A stretch of DNA of 64,000 nt, taken from assembly GCA_025677825.1 (NCBI GenBank), contig JAIXMO010000069.1, positions 80,579 to 144,578 of the forward strand. The letters run 5' to 3'. The DNA comes from Helicostylum pulchrum. Taxonomy: Eukaryota; Mucoromycota; Mucoromycetes; Mucorales; Mucoraceae. How positions within the stretch are numbered: the first letter of the stretch is position 1; each line of letters opens with the position of its first letter. A program made the position numbers and the translations under genes. Below the pieces are notes generated by a model. It did not search any database, was not told the origin of the DNA, and saw only the letters and a list, made by a program, of their open reading frames with translations. Below, piece after piece: positions 10,796-21,392 of this stretch.

Positions 10796-12343
10796 TTAAC
10801 CAGCTGAAGTTTCTAATTTGATTTTCTTTGATTGAGCATTTTCATATAGTGCGGAAGCCTGCCTCTTTTCTAACGAAGGTTGCTGACTAAATAATAAAAA
10901 TGAGTGAATAAAAGATGCAGCTTTTTTTTTTTATATATTTTTTTATTTTACCCGTCAGGACGAACACTTAGAGGTGAAGGTCGATAGTCTCTGGCATTGG
11001 ACGGCCAATGAAAGGCACCTGGATTCGTAGGCGTAGAAGAAAAGTTGAGTGGGCTAGGTAGTTCGTTTTGTTGATAGAATTCAGGGTAGAATGTAGAAGG
11101 AGAGGGAAGGTTTTGTGCGAATTGTGACGGTAGTGCAGACGGTGGCCCCGCTGGTAGCGGTGGTCTGTTTGTTTGTGAAGTCTAAGTAATAGTAATATAT
11201 TTTAGGATAAAAGGAAATAATAATTATTTTTTTCGCGAGTATTTTTTACCTGTTGTTGTATGTGTTGCTGCTGTATGTGTTGCTGCTGTATGTGCTGCTG
11301 CTGTATGTGCTGCTGCTGTATGTGCTGCTGCTGTATGTGCTGCTGCTGCTGTATGTTACTTTGCTGCGGTATGCTTGATGGTTCAGGACTTTCATTTGGT
11401 ATGTGAACACGAAGATTCGGTCGCTTATCAGATTTAGAGTTTGTACTATCGAATTCAGACGACGGAGAAGATATAGGATGTTGTGTAGTTGTAGGAGGAG
11501 GCATACTGTGATGGTCTTTATTTGACATTGGTTGAACATAAATTAATTGCGGCGGTGAAGGATAAGTCATTGTATTTGGTGGTTGTGATTGTGGTGGCGG
11601 ATGATGGCCCATGACAGTCTGTTGTTGTAGCGGTGGTGGAGGAGGATGAGGAGGCTGAGAGTACATGATGGGTCTTTGAGGATAATTAGGCTACACGAAT
11701 AAAATTAGTAAATGTACGTTAAATAAATGTTTATGCTTTTACCATGTACACTGGATACATTTCATAGTTATTAGAAATTGGACGTTGAACCATATTATTT
11801 TGATCACCTGCATAATTTACCATCGGTGTAGGGTTCGGTTGAAATGGTTGAGACTGAACTACTTGATGATGCTGTGCTTCTCTTTCTTCGTGATCGGACA
11901 TGTTGTTAGATATATCATCGTCACCTTTTTCACTTGCATTTGTAAACTAGAATACACGTAAAAAAAGATTAATTTCTGTGTGTGCGTGTGTGTGCGCATA
12001 TATATATATGTGTGTTTTTGCGTACGTCTTCATTGCTTTTGCTTTCATAGGGTTCGTCATACTATATAAATTAATAATATATCAATAATTACAAACACAA
12101 AAAAATATATAATTACAAGCAACTAACCTCTGTGTATCTCATTAAAACCTTATCGATATCATTACTTGCATATTGAACGAGTTTATTATTGGAATTATTC
12201 AAAATAATCAAGGCAATTTCACAGTTGCAAAGAACACTAAGTTCGTAAGCCTTCTTCATCAAACCATGCTTTCTTTTAAGAAATGTGACCTGCCTATTAC
12301 GATCATCCGTAATAGGCTGAATTCTAATCTTTTTACGTCCCAT
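10796..12343 (-). CDS. MADS-box transcription factor, MEF2/Rlm1 type
   Basis: Six exons (complement of 12128-12343, 12026-12061, 11743-11946, 11250-11690, 10952-11181, 10796-10886) give 405 aa. Residues 1-60 are a MADS box ([45 protein letters not shown]), followed by a MEF2-like extension ending at VLMRYTE. The SRF/MEF2 distinction is clear: the box starts at residue 1 and reads [17 protein letters not shown]. The rest is low complexity, rich in Pro/Gln, with a His-Ile-Gln repeat encoded by a 15-bp tandem repeat at about 11258-11355. In yeasts the Rlm1/Smp1 relatives act downstream of the cell-wall-integrity MAP kinase, with a MAPK-docking tail. That role is only inferred here. Confidence 0.92.
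11258..11355 (-). repeat. 15-bp coding tandem repeat (Gln-Gln-His-Ile-Gln)
   Basis: About six copies of a 15-bp unit (TGTATGTGCTGCTGC on the + strand) lie inside exon 4 of the MADS-box gene. They encode a QQHIQ repeat. First copies differ at one base (GTGT versus GTGC). Because the unit is a multiple of three, copy changes stay in frame. Confidence 0.9.
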
Positions 12344-12513
12344 AATACTCTAGTAAGCAAAAAAATTTAGTTTATAAACACACACAAAAAATGATGGTAT
12401 TTACTGTAAAGGTAAAAAAGATATATAAAGGGGAAAGAAAAAAGAAAAAAAGAAAAAGTACACTTTTTTAAAAAAAAAAGTGTTTATTTATAGAACTAAT
12501 TGCAAAAATCTAT

Positions 12514-13458
12514 TTATAGCGCTAAATATCGGTTCAGCTCATTCATGATTATACTGCCAGCATTAGCCACATTTAATGATTCCACATTTGAACTCATTGG
12601 AATTGACACCCTTATTTCATCATTTAAATCATTCACACCATGATGCTCTGAGCTTAAAATCAAGGCCAGTTTCTTTGGCAACTCTTTAGGTTGCTGTTTA
12701 AAGTTCCAAAACCAAATACCAGATCCTTGTTTCACTGCTGTATCCATCACCGTCTTTGTGCCTAATTCAGGTGACCAAATTTCTGCACTCTTGTCTGGCA
12801 TCATATCTGCAACAACAGGTGTAAATCCATTACTCTTTAAAAACTGGAGTGCCTCTACCATGTCTAACTCTTTATGCTTCCAACTCAGTGATAATGCTCT
12901 AGACGCACGTAACGTTTTATCGTTGTATAAATCACAGCTCTGTGAAGCAACTAATCCAGACCCCCAACCCAACGCACTGGCTGTTCGAATCAATGTACCT
13001 AAATTTCCTGGATCGCTAATACCATCAAATACAAGCAGTCTGTCCTTTTCCTTTAACGAGTCTTCGTCGCTCTGGGGAATAGGAACCTCTGCAAATACTT
13101 CGTGGTTGCTGGGTCGAGACGAAGTGCCCAAGATACGTCGAGTGACATCAATGTCTGTGACATAATAGTGTTTAGCAGGGAAACTGTCTGGGTGCTTTAC
13201 AATATCGATGGCAGGGTACTTGATGTCGCTTTCAACATTGGGATTGTTTTTGGCGGTGATGGCTATGGAGTTGAATTGGAAGCCTTTGTCGCGCAATTCC
13301 TTGAGCGTTTTTACGCCTTGGATTAAAACACTCTTGTTGTCGAGGCGGTACTTTTTTTTCTCGCGTAATGCAATCAAGTGTTTGACGGTGGCGTTGTGTT
13401 GGTTTGCTAACCGTCTAAACAACTGTGGTATATGATATTGAAAAGGAGAAGTTGACAT
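12514..13458 (-). CDS. SpoU/TrmH-family RNA 2'-O-methyltransferase
   Basis: A single-exon gene of 314 aa. The C-terminal half carries the three knot-fold motifs of the SPOUT class: DGISDPGNLGTLIRTASALG (motif 1), LALILSSEHHGVND (motif 2) and IPMSSNVESLNVANAGSIIM (motif 3, with the SAM-binding SLNVANA loop). The N-terminal half (LIQGVKTLKELRD) fits the substrate-binding domain that precedes TrmH folds. The family methylates ribose 2'-OH of rRNA or tRNA. Mrm1/Mrm3-type mitochondrial rRNA enzymes are the nearest class I recall, and the N-terminus has basic residues compatible with a mitochondrial presequence. The ATG at 13458 is used because the 11 upstream in-frame codons begin with TTG. Confidence 0.9.
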   Translation of the reverse strand: MSTSPFQYHIPQLFRRLANQHNATVKHLIALREKKKYRLDNKSVLIQGVKTLKELRDKGFQFNSIAITAKNNPNVESDIKYPAIDIVKHPDSFPAKHYYVTDIDVTRRILGTSSRPSNHEVFAEVPIPQSDEDSLKEKDRLLVFDGISDPGNLGTLIRTASALGWGSGLVASQSCDLYNDKTLRASRALSLSWKHKELDMVEALQFLKSNGFTPVVADMMPDKSAEIWSPELGTKTVMDTAVKQGSGIWFWNFKQQPKELPKKLALILSSEHHGVNDLNDEIRVSIPMSSNVESLNVANAGSIIMNELNRYLAL

Positions 13459-13671
13459 TTTTTGTTCTAAAAAATTTGACAGGGAGGGCAAAAAAAAAAG
13501 AATATATAAAAATAAAAATTGGGAAATATATAAGTCACGGTGACGGTTTCTTAAAGGTCAGTAAATGCAAATACCAAATTGGGCGAACAAAAGGGTCTTT
13601 TTCACGTACAAAAAAAAAAAAAAAGGTTTAAAGGTTTTAGTCATTTTTTATCTTTCGCTTTTGAATTCATT

Positions 13672-15399
13672 ATGATGAAACATATAGTAACGTTATTGGT
13701 TCTGATAATAGGGTACGTTTACTACAGGAGCAAAAAGGAACAGCGGACGCTACCGCCACTGGCTCCAGGGTATTTACCTATCATTGGTCACCTTTTCCAG
13801 ATCATAAAGCCGATACCTATTCACCAACTGTTCTTTGACTGGAGCAAGGCTGTAGGTCCGATATTTACATGTTACTTTGGCAGTCAACGCTGGATCGTCT
13901 TGAACTCAATCGACATTATTAAAGACTTGGTGGTGGATCGTGGGTCGATTTATTCGTCAAGAATTCTACCTGATACTTTGGTACATGATTTCATGCAAGG
14001 CGGTTAGTTTTTTTTTTGCGCTGGTAAAATCAGTATTAATCTAAGGTTGACTAACACACACACTTTTTTTATTTTATTGTGTAGATGACGGTGGTGGGTT
14101 CGCATTCTTTCCTTACGGTGCTAGTTGGCGTAGATTAAGACGTATCGGTAAAAAAAAAAAAGGGGTTTATAATTATTTCATCATCATCTAAAACATTTGT
14201 TATGTTGTACATAATTAGCGCACACTGGTTTGGTCAAGAGTAAAATTGATACGTATCAACCGATTCTAGATGAGCGCCGTACAGTATTACTATCTCACTT
14301 GTACAGTTTAACACATACCAACGTGAAAGATGGTGTGAGTGTCTCGTACCTGGTTGAACACTACACGATGACAAGTATCTTGGCTATTGCGTACGGTGAT
14401 ATGTGTTCATTTGAACCAGGGGATCCGGTGCTGCATAAAGCGTTTGCAATTACAGAACGTGCCGCCAACATGATGGGGCCCTCAGACCAGATCCGCGAAT
14501 TCTTTCCTATCCTCAAGACGCTGTGGCCCGTGAAACGAGAAAAGTATCTCAAGATACGCAAGGACTTTGGCGAGTTTTACGGCGGGTTGCTGGACCAGTT
14601 TAAATCTCAATACAGTGATCAAGATTGCTTTGTAAAGGATATCATTGCTTTAAACCAATTGACCGACTTGCAGATTAGAAACTTTATTGGAATCTTTGTC
14701 GGCGCTGGGTCAGATACGACTACGTCGACATTAGAGTGGTTGATTGCTTTTTTAGCGAATAATATGGATATTCAAGATAAGGCGTATAATGAAATTGTAG
14801 ATGCTGTAGGGTTAAATAGGTTGCCTGGTTCACAAGATGGTAAAAGTTATATTTATAGTTGTTGTTGGTTGTATTTTTTTAAAAAAAAAAACTTTTATAT
14901 AGAATCTCGATTACCTTATATTCAATGCATTATTTTGGAAACGTTACGGCTCCGTCCTCCTGCTCCTATCGCTATTCCTCACTCGACGACGCAAGACGAT
15001 ATCTACAAGCACTGGCGCATCCCTAAAGACACCATTGTGGTCATGAACCTGTACGCAGTGCACAACGACCCTATCCGGTTCCCCAAACCTACGTTGTTTC
15101 AACCAGACCGTCATTCCGATTACGTACTCAACCAGTCCAAGAAATTCAGTCAGACAGTAGAAGATAGACCGCACCTCAGTTTCTCAACAGGGCGTCGTGT
15201 GTGTGTGGGTATACATTTAGCAGAGCGAAACTTGTTTATGGCGGTGTCAATGATGCTTGCTTGCTTCAAGTTTGAGAGACCCACGGAACAGTTGATTGAT
15301 ACGGAAACTACAAGAGATATAAGGGCTCCTACGTGGACTCCCATGCATTATAATGTTCGACTCGTACCTAGGCACGATGGTGTATCATCCTTCTTTTAA
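13672..15399 (+). CDS. Cytochrome P450 monooxygenase
   Basis: Four exons (13672-14002, 14085-14147, 14219-14839, 14903-15399) encode 503 aa. Residues 3-20 form a membrane anchor (HIVTLLVLIIGYVYY), followed by the Pro-rich hinge LPPLAPGYLPIIGH. Motifs are the I-helix GAGSDTTTS, the K-helix ETLRLRP (ExxR), FQPDRH and the haem-binding loop FSTGRRVCVG with the Cys thiolate ligand. It is a microsomal class II enzyme of normal length (about 500 aa) that would take electrons from a P450 reductase. The substrate cannot be told. No other biosynthetic enzyme lies beside it, so a gene cluster is not indicated. The intron at 14840-14902 contains a T/A palindrome. Confidence 0.97.
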
Positions 15400-15873
15400 A
15401 ATAAAATAAAATTTCGCTTTATATTTTAGTCTAAAATAGTTGGTGGTGGCGGCACAAATGGGACCATATAAAATGTCAGGCAATTTATAGTGCATGCTAA
15501 GCCACTGTTCTAGATTACAATTCATGTATATTTTTTTAGGTAACGTTTTTGAGGTCGTAGACCCTATATTCGCCCTACTAAACGATCGGTTACAGCGATT
15601 AGAAAATGATAGCAGTGTTTTCAACATACGTTTCATATTCAATTTTTGGCTTTTTTTAAGAGAGTTTCTTTTTTTGATCCCGGTGTATCGGGCCCATTAC
15701 ATGTTCGGATCCTTAAAAAATGTATACATGTGGAATTGACAGGCCGGAAAAATCGTTTAGGTTCCACAAAAAAAAAAAAAAAGCTCTTTTTTTTTAAAAA
15801 GGCCAGTTGCGATCGCCCTTTTCTTTTTCTTTCTTTCTCTCCCTTTTGTAATTCTGTTAAAAATAAAATAAAA
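15400..15873. other. P450-arrestin intergenic region
   Basis: Tail-to-head spacing between two + strand genes. The second half has A and T tracts and CT-rich leader sequence (TTTCTTTCTTTCTCTCCC) just before the arrestin ATG. An upstream in-frame extension of the arrestin frame to 15646 exists but translates through homopolymer (KKKKK, FFF) and is judged to be 5' UTR. Confidence 0.6.
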
Positions 15874-17229
15874 ATGCCTGTGGTTGCGTTCTTTACAGGA
15901 GCGAAACAGCTTTCAATTGACCTTGCAGAACCAGTAGTTATCCTTCGCGGCAGCTCAGTGGACAACACAACACATGTTCTTGAAGGAGAAGTCAGTATAG
16001 TTCTAACGCGGCCTGTGCTTTCTTCACAAGTGGTGATCAAATTTATCGGTAAATCCTACATGCTTTGGCCCGAGGGTATTGGACCTCGCAACAACAAACT
16101 GTACCATGAAAAGACGATCCATGAACAAAACATTGTGTTGCAAGCGTTCTTTGACTCACCCAAGGGTGAGGGTGTCCTGGCTGCCGGTTTACACCGCTGG
16201 CCTTTCCAGTTCCTGATATCCAACCAATTAGTGGAGACAATTGAAGACGAAATGGCGAAAGTGTACTACTACGTGCAAGCAACTATCCACCGCGTAGGTA
16301 TGGGAGTATCAAAGCTTCGAGCTCGTCGAGACATCTTGTTGCTTCGTACGCCTCATTGGTCCGATGCAGCACTCACCGCCAATTCTCTTCCAACGACGTC
16401 CATCATCTCGGAACGCAAATTCAAAGTGTGCGATGCGACGATTTGCATTGAAAAGTCAAACGGGTCCTCAGGCACGCTGTTCCCCATCGCCATTTCGCTC
16501 ATGCCGAATATGAAGCACGTCTTTATTGAATCGATTTCGGTGGTGTTGACGGAGAAGCGAGTGTACAGGTTACCAGAGTTTCAGGCACGGAGAGTGGAAA
16601 TGCATGGGTTTAAGGTGACACTGTCGTCTGTAACGAGTCTAGTGGATCCAGCGCTCACGTCAACACATGGCTTAGTGTCGCAGTTTTCGTTAAAGGAGAT
16701 GCGAAGAGCGTTGGGTGTCAAGAATGCGCATATTCCACTAGACGTTGGTCCGTTTCAGCACAGGCTTAATTTCACTTTACCAAACTGTGTGCATTTGAAT
16801 CACACATCGACGTTTTCTGAAATTGATATTAGTCATTGTTTAAAGATCCATATTGAACTTACTTCGGAGTCGGAACCAGGGACACGAACGCATGTAAGGT
16901 TAGAGACACCAATTACTATTTTGGACTGCAGGTTGAAAGAAGATTATAATACCTTGCCAACCTATGAACAGGCACTGTTGTTCGATCCTGTGGCAGAAGA
17001 CGAAGAGAAGGATGGTGATGATGAGTCGCGTGGGTTCTTTGTGTGCCCGTGTTATTTAGAGTATAAAAAGAAGAGAAACGGCAGTAGGAAGGATTGGTTA
17101 AAGGTACAAGACGAGGTTTTAAAATCAAGTACTACTACTGCTCCTCCTAGTCCTACAGAAGACACCTCTTTTGATCTGGATCCTCCTCCTCCTTCTTATG
17201 CTTCTATTGGAGCAAAAAGTTGGTACTAG
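15874..17229 (+). CDS. Arrestin-related trafficking adaptor (ART-like)
   Basis: A single-exon gene of 451 aa. The N-terminal arrestin fold starts with LSIDLAEPVVILRG and continues through a GEVSIVLTRPV strand; the C-terminal arrestin lobe follows from about residue 180. A PxY-type motif (LPTYEQAL) and a classical PPxY (PPPPSYAS) lie in the tail after about residue 360. In fungi, ARTs use PPxY motifs to recruit the Rsp5/NEDD4 HECT ligase to plasma-membrane transporters, driving their ubiquitylation and endocytosis. Cargo cannot be predicted. PalF/Rim8 is a less likely alternative because no PalH-binding features are recognised. Confidence 0.85.
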   Translation: MPVVAFFTGAKQLSIDLAEPVVILRGSSVDNTTHVLEGEVSIVLTRPVLSSQVVIKFIGKSYMLWPEGIGPRNNKLYHEKTIHEQNIVLQAFFDSPKGEGVLAAGLHRWPFQFLISNQLVETIEDEMAKVYYYVQATIHRVGMGVSKLRARRDILLLRTPHWSDAALTANSLPTTSIISERKFKVCDATICIEKSNGSSGTLFPIAISLMPNMKHVFIESISVVLTEKRVYRLPEFQARRVEMHGFKVTLSSVTSLVDPALTSTHGLVSQFSLKEMRRALGVKNAHIPLDVGPFQHRLNFTLPNCVHLNHTSTFSEIDISHCLKIHIELTSESEPGTRTHVRLETPITILDCRLKEDYNTLPTYEQALLFDPVAEDEEKDGDDESRGFFVCPCYLEYKKKRNGSRKDWLKVQDEVLKSSTTTAPPSPTEDTSFDLDPPPPSYASIGAKSWY

Positions 17230-18451
17230 ATACTCTTTTCTCTTTTTTTAGACAATGCCTTACCCCCATGTACATATATATTTTTTTTCACCCCCCTTCT
17301 TCTTAACCCTTACAATTAATAAAAAAATTTGGTGTTTCATCACCATTTACTGCCTGTACCTTTTTTTTTTTTTTTTTTTGAACAATGAAAATACAAAAGG
17401 GTTGTACCGCAGTTTTAAAATGACAAATCAATCATGATTTTCCCTTGATCATCGTTACTCAAAGATGGGTGAGAATAATGCACACCACGTTTTGATTATT
17501 CGTGTTTTATACAAAAAAGTGATGGTACTACACGTACAAGGATTGTCAGACTACATCTATTTTAAAAAGTTGTATATTTAATAAACAAAACTTTTTTTGC
17601 TGTTCAATGTTTGTGACAAACATTGCTGTTTTTATTTACAATGGTACATGTATCTGTTTGTTTTTGCGCGGATAATGGGTACTGATTGTGATCTATCTTG
17701 TAAAAAAAAAAAAAGATTGCGGCTGTATGAATTATCATGTCTACCTCTTTTTTTTTTTTAGGTTGATAAAATAATGATCAAGCGCAGGGTTTATTGATAA
17801 TACTGTGGGCATGTAATGAGTAGTTACTGCTTGTCTTTTTCTCTAAGTTCAATAGCTTTCCTGAACCAGTATATAAATAAACAGCAAAAATATATGTCTT
17901 TAACTCTTCGAAAAACGAAAAATAAACCAGGTACTTTTATTTTAGGACGAGTATATCCGAAACAGGAAAACTTTTTACTGTTAAATATACTTCCAGTAAA
18001 AAAAAAAAAAAAAAAGACGGAATAAATAGGTAGCTGAAAAAAAACATCAGTTTATTAAGAGCAAGGTAACGACCAGATTAATTAGCGTAACTGTTCATTG
18101 TAGAGTACAATAACAATTAAAAGAAAATAGTTTGTTTATAAACGCCCAAATTTATACAGGTATATTAGACTGTTATTAATAATACAAGTATTTTTTGTTA
18201 AAAAAAAAATCTGGTTACTCTTTTTTATATCATTAATTCCTCGTAACAGCAAACCGGAACCAAATCCGTAAACTAGACAACAAAAAAGTCTACCTGTCAA
18301 CTTTGGCTAGCATTAAAAATGATGTTAGATATTGCTATACAAAAAAAAAAAAAAAACGTTGTTTGTATAAATAAAAATGAATTAATCTCAGTTTCCTTCT
18401 TTTTTTCTCTCTCTCTCTTTCCTTCCCCTTTTAAACAAAAAATTCAGTAGT
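17230..18451. other. AT-rich intergenic region
   Basis: About 1.2 kb with long poly-T/poly-A runs and no convincing coding sequence. A 69-codon ORF near 17816-18025 ends in a run of lysines from an A-tract and lacks features. A short inverted pair, TGTTTGTGACAAACA, occurs at about 17609-17625. A CT-rich leader at about 18395-18430 precedes the next gene. Confidence 0.5.
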
Positions 18452-19301
18452 ATGGATAATCGTCTTTTAACACTGGGACAAGCAGCTTTCTTAGTTTTAT
18501 CAGATAGAGTAAACAAGCCTGAATCTAAAGAGATATGGGTTGATGACACTCATAAAGATACTGACGAACTCGAAACCCCGTACCCTCAAACGCCACCATC
18601 ACCTGATACAAAAGCATCAAACGACGAAGGAATAATGTTTAAAGAAAACGTATTATTTGACGGTTCATTATCTGACGGTTCATTATCTGACGGTTCATTA
18701 TCTGACGAAGAAATGATATTAGATAATTATGGTAAGAGGGTAAAAAAAATAAAATGATTTTTTGTTTTGTTTCGTGTATATTCTTATGCAAGAGTTAAAA
18801 TAAGCAGAGCCAGATAGTAATGCTACAGCGAGTATAAAATGTGAGGATATAAATGGTAATTTGTTTGAAAAGGGAAGAATACTATACGTCACAAAATAAT
18901 AACGATTAACTACGCCTTTTTGATGTATTAGATAAACCAATAGTGTCAAAGAAAAGAATGTTGTCCTTTGCAAAAATGATATTCAGTTTACATAAGCCAC
19001 ACAATTTTCGTCATGATTATATGTTTATTACTCCAGATATGCAGCACCGTATTATAACAAGTCATCTCGATATCGGTCCAATAAGTATCTCGAAACTGTC
19101 CTCTATTATAACCAAAGACGACTTTATTAGCTTTATGTCCATTTATAAAGGTGCAAAAGGTAGATGGCTTTACGTATTAAGAGAACCACACCGAGGTAAA
19201 AAAAATATATATTTTTGATTAATACATTAAAACAGAAGTATTCATAACTTTTTATGTGCTTAGATGCGTTGGCAAGTGAAATTAATCAAACGTTAATATA
19301 A
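18452..19301 (+). CDS. Unrecognised 193-aa protein
   Basis: Three exons (18452-18731, 18932-19195, 19264-19301) close in frame. The first intron is long for this window (200 nt), with a TTAAC branch site and a TATTAG acceptor. The N-terminal part is acidic and Pro-rich (ETPYPQTPPSPD) and contains a perfect triplicate of GSLSD. The second half is compact and mixed alpha/beta-like (HDYMFITPDMQHR, LDIGPISISKLSSII), ending with QTLI. No signal peptide or transmembrane helix. I do not recognise the family. The SPxx/SxxE sites in the acidic part would suit CK2-type phosphorylation, but that is inference. Confidence 0.55.
18659..18703 (+). repeat. Perfect 15-bp x3 coding tandem repeat
   Basis: Three identical copies of GACGGTTCATTATCT lie in exon 1 of the 193-aa gene and encode DGSLS three times. 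Perfect identity at synonymous positions points to recent expansion. Confidence 0.95.
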
Positions 19302-19463
19302 ATAAACACTTTTCACTTTCTTCCTGTTTTTTTTTCAATTGTTTTTTTTTCAATTGTTTTTTCTGTATGCTAAATCAGGTAATAGGGTTTCGGTAGTACA
19401 TAAGGGCAGTTCTTTATTGTTGTTTGTATTTCTCTTTTTCTCTCTTTTTGTTTAATTATAATA

Positions 19464-20575
19464 ATGCAGAAAGAACCATTCCCAAACGCAAACGCTTTAG
19501 CACGTAGATACAGAATATGTGGATACATGGGCATGTCTTTAGGTGGTCCATTTATATGCTTCATATGGATTGTAACACACTATTTTTTTTTACGTAGTAT
19601 TTTTTTTATATAAAAGTTAATGTAGAATTTTATAGGCTATTAATATGTACGCATGTATACTTTCGTTTCAAGATAAAAGTCGTAAGTATTAAAAAAGTAT
19701 ATAATTGACCTGTTTACTAAACCTTTTTTTTTTTTTTTTTGTATAAAAGCAATATACTCTTACTTAAATCATGCATGTTTAGTTGTTCAAGGTGTTATAT
19801 GCCTTTTATTTGTAATTTCCGCATTTATATCACTCTACGCATTTTTAACGGTTCGTACAACACTCCTCCCCTAAAAAAAAGTATTACTTTTTGATCTCTT
19901 ACGCTTTTCTCTTGTGTATTAGAATTGTCCCGTAAAATTAAGGTGTTCTCACCGTTCTACGTGGATCATGGTCATCGCCTTTTTAATTATATACTTTGTA
20001 AATATGGTTATATTTGGAGTACAAAAAGACCAGTTCCTCGATTGGTGTATAGACAAGTCTCAAGTGGGGACAGTTCAAACGCTTACAGAAAATGGCAGAA
20101 CAGTCAGTGGATATAATATTAGCGATATGTCTGGTTTTGTATTTATGCCAATTAATGGAGGATCTGATCTTTATAACTGCACAAGGTTATGGGAGGGAGA
20201 AATGAAGTTTTCTGTAGTGATGTTTGCCATTCTATTTACATTTTATGTAAGTTACTCTCAATTACGCTTTCTTTTTTTAAAAACGATACTAACAAAATAA
20301 TTAAGATTCATTTTGCGTTTTGTTTCTGGTGTCATACACAAGATCGCATGATTATTGAGCAGCAAGTATACGAGGGTATCTACGGACCACAAGGATATAG
20401 CATGAATATGATGATGAGCGACAATATGATGAATAACCCCGGTATGATGAATAACGGTAACCCGTCCATGATGATGAATATAAAACCTAGTACGGGAGAG
20501 CGAACAAATACTGACAATGACGGACAAAGGAGTTTAGCTCAAGTAGCAAGAGCCGTCTTTGGAAGGTTAAGATGA
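19464..20575 (+). CDS. Four-TM protein with Met-rich tail
   Basis: Five exons (19464-19571, 19636-19681, 19750-19850, 19923-20246, 20306-20575) encode 282 aa. Four hydrophobic segments are evident: around GGPFICFIWIAINMYAC, LVVQGVICLLFVISAFISLY, WIMVIAFLIIYFVNMVIFG and FSVVMFAILFTFYIHFAFCF. A roughly 65-residue loop between TM3 and TM4 contains three Cys and NxS/T sites, so it may be extracellular. The C-terminal tail is strikingly Met/Asn-rich (MNMMMSDNMMNNPGMMNN). I do not recognise the family. It lacks the MxxxM/GxxxG signature and three-TM layout of Ctr copper transporters. It lies 127 bp upstream of a copper-fist regulator on the same strand, which makes a metal-related role worth testing. 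Confidence 0.7.
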
Positions 20576-20702
20576 GCAATTTATGCTGATCTGTGACCGT
20601 GGCCAGTCGTATTTTTTATATATATTTTTTTTATACCCTATATATATATATTCTCACCGTGGCTTTCTTGTACGGGTTCTATTAACGAATAAACTTTTGA
20701 AT

Positions 20703-21392
20703 ATGGTTTTTATGATTAATGGTGTTAAACACGCATGGTAATATATATATATATATGTGGTTTTTTTTTGTGAAAGAGTCAATAACTAGGAATTCAAAAT
20801 AGTGGTGCATGCATAAGAGGTCATCGTGTGAAAAAGTGCAATCATAAAGATCGACCCATGATACCTCTTGTAAAAAGAGGAAGGCAAGTTAGTCAATGTA
20901 ACCACTGTCGTGATTTAAGGCAGACAAACCAATCGCATGTAAAGTGTACTTGTGCCATTGCTAGTAGTAAGTTTTTTTCTTTTATTTTGAAGGGAGGGTT
21001 TTTTTTTAAAAAAGAAAAAGAAAAAATATCTTGATCTGTGAATTGACTTTCAATTAGCACCCAACCCTATCAATGGATGTCTTTGCGAGGTTCTCTTGAC
21101 TTGTACGTGTGTTGCTAGTCATCTTCAAGACGTACAGGAGGATGGTAGTGCATACAGCCCTAGTAGTCCTTCAGTGTCATGTTGTTCAACCTCTCCCAAA
21201 CCAGTGGAATTAAGTGAAGCTCCAGTGGAATTAAGTGAAGCTCCAGTGGAATTAAGTGAAGCTCCAGTGGAATTAAAACCTGATCCACCAGTCTTTAATA
21301 ACCATGCTTTTAATCCAACAAATGATGATAGTGTGTCTGACTTATTCCAGTTTCTAGAAAATGATCTGGATAAATATCTCGTCAAGCCTTAA
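20703..21392 (+). CDS. Copper-fist transcription factor
   Basis: Three exons (20703-20737, 20803-20966, 21058-21392) encode 177 aa. Residues 1-40 are a copper-fist DNA-binding domain: MVFMINGVKHACGACIRGHR, CNH, a variant of the KGRP minor-groove motif (KRGRQ), then QCNHCRDLR. The four zinc ligands are Cys12, Cys15, Cys24 and His26. A second Cys cluster (CTCAIAS, CLCEVLLTCTC) resembles the copper-responsive region of Ace1/Cuf1/Mac1 proteins. A perfect repeat adds PVELSEA three times. The C-terminal DLFQFLENDLDKYL could be an acidic activation patch. The family senses Cu(I) and switches metallothionein or uptake genes. It is shorter than Ace1 (225 aa) and Mac1 (417 aa). The first exon ends inside the Cys12 codon. 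Confidence 0.9.
21201..21276 (+). repeat. 21-bp coding tandem repeat, 3.6 copies
   Basis: Identical 21-bp units starting CCAGTGGAATTAAG at 21201, 21222 and 21243, plus a partial fourth from 21264, lie in exon 3 of the copper-fist gene. They encode PVELSEA repeats in frame. Confidence 0.95.

Noticed and set aside
12758..13165. 135-codon + strand ORF over the methyltransferase
   Set aside because: Antisense of the SPOUT domain coding exon, composition biased by that frame.
15385..15642. 85-codon minus-strand ORF after the P450
   Set aside because: Overlaps the P450 stop and 5' leader of the arrestin; no homology or motif recognised.
17816..18025. 69-codon ORF in the 17-18 kb gap
   Set aside because: Ends in translated poly-A (lysines), no domain, no splice context.
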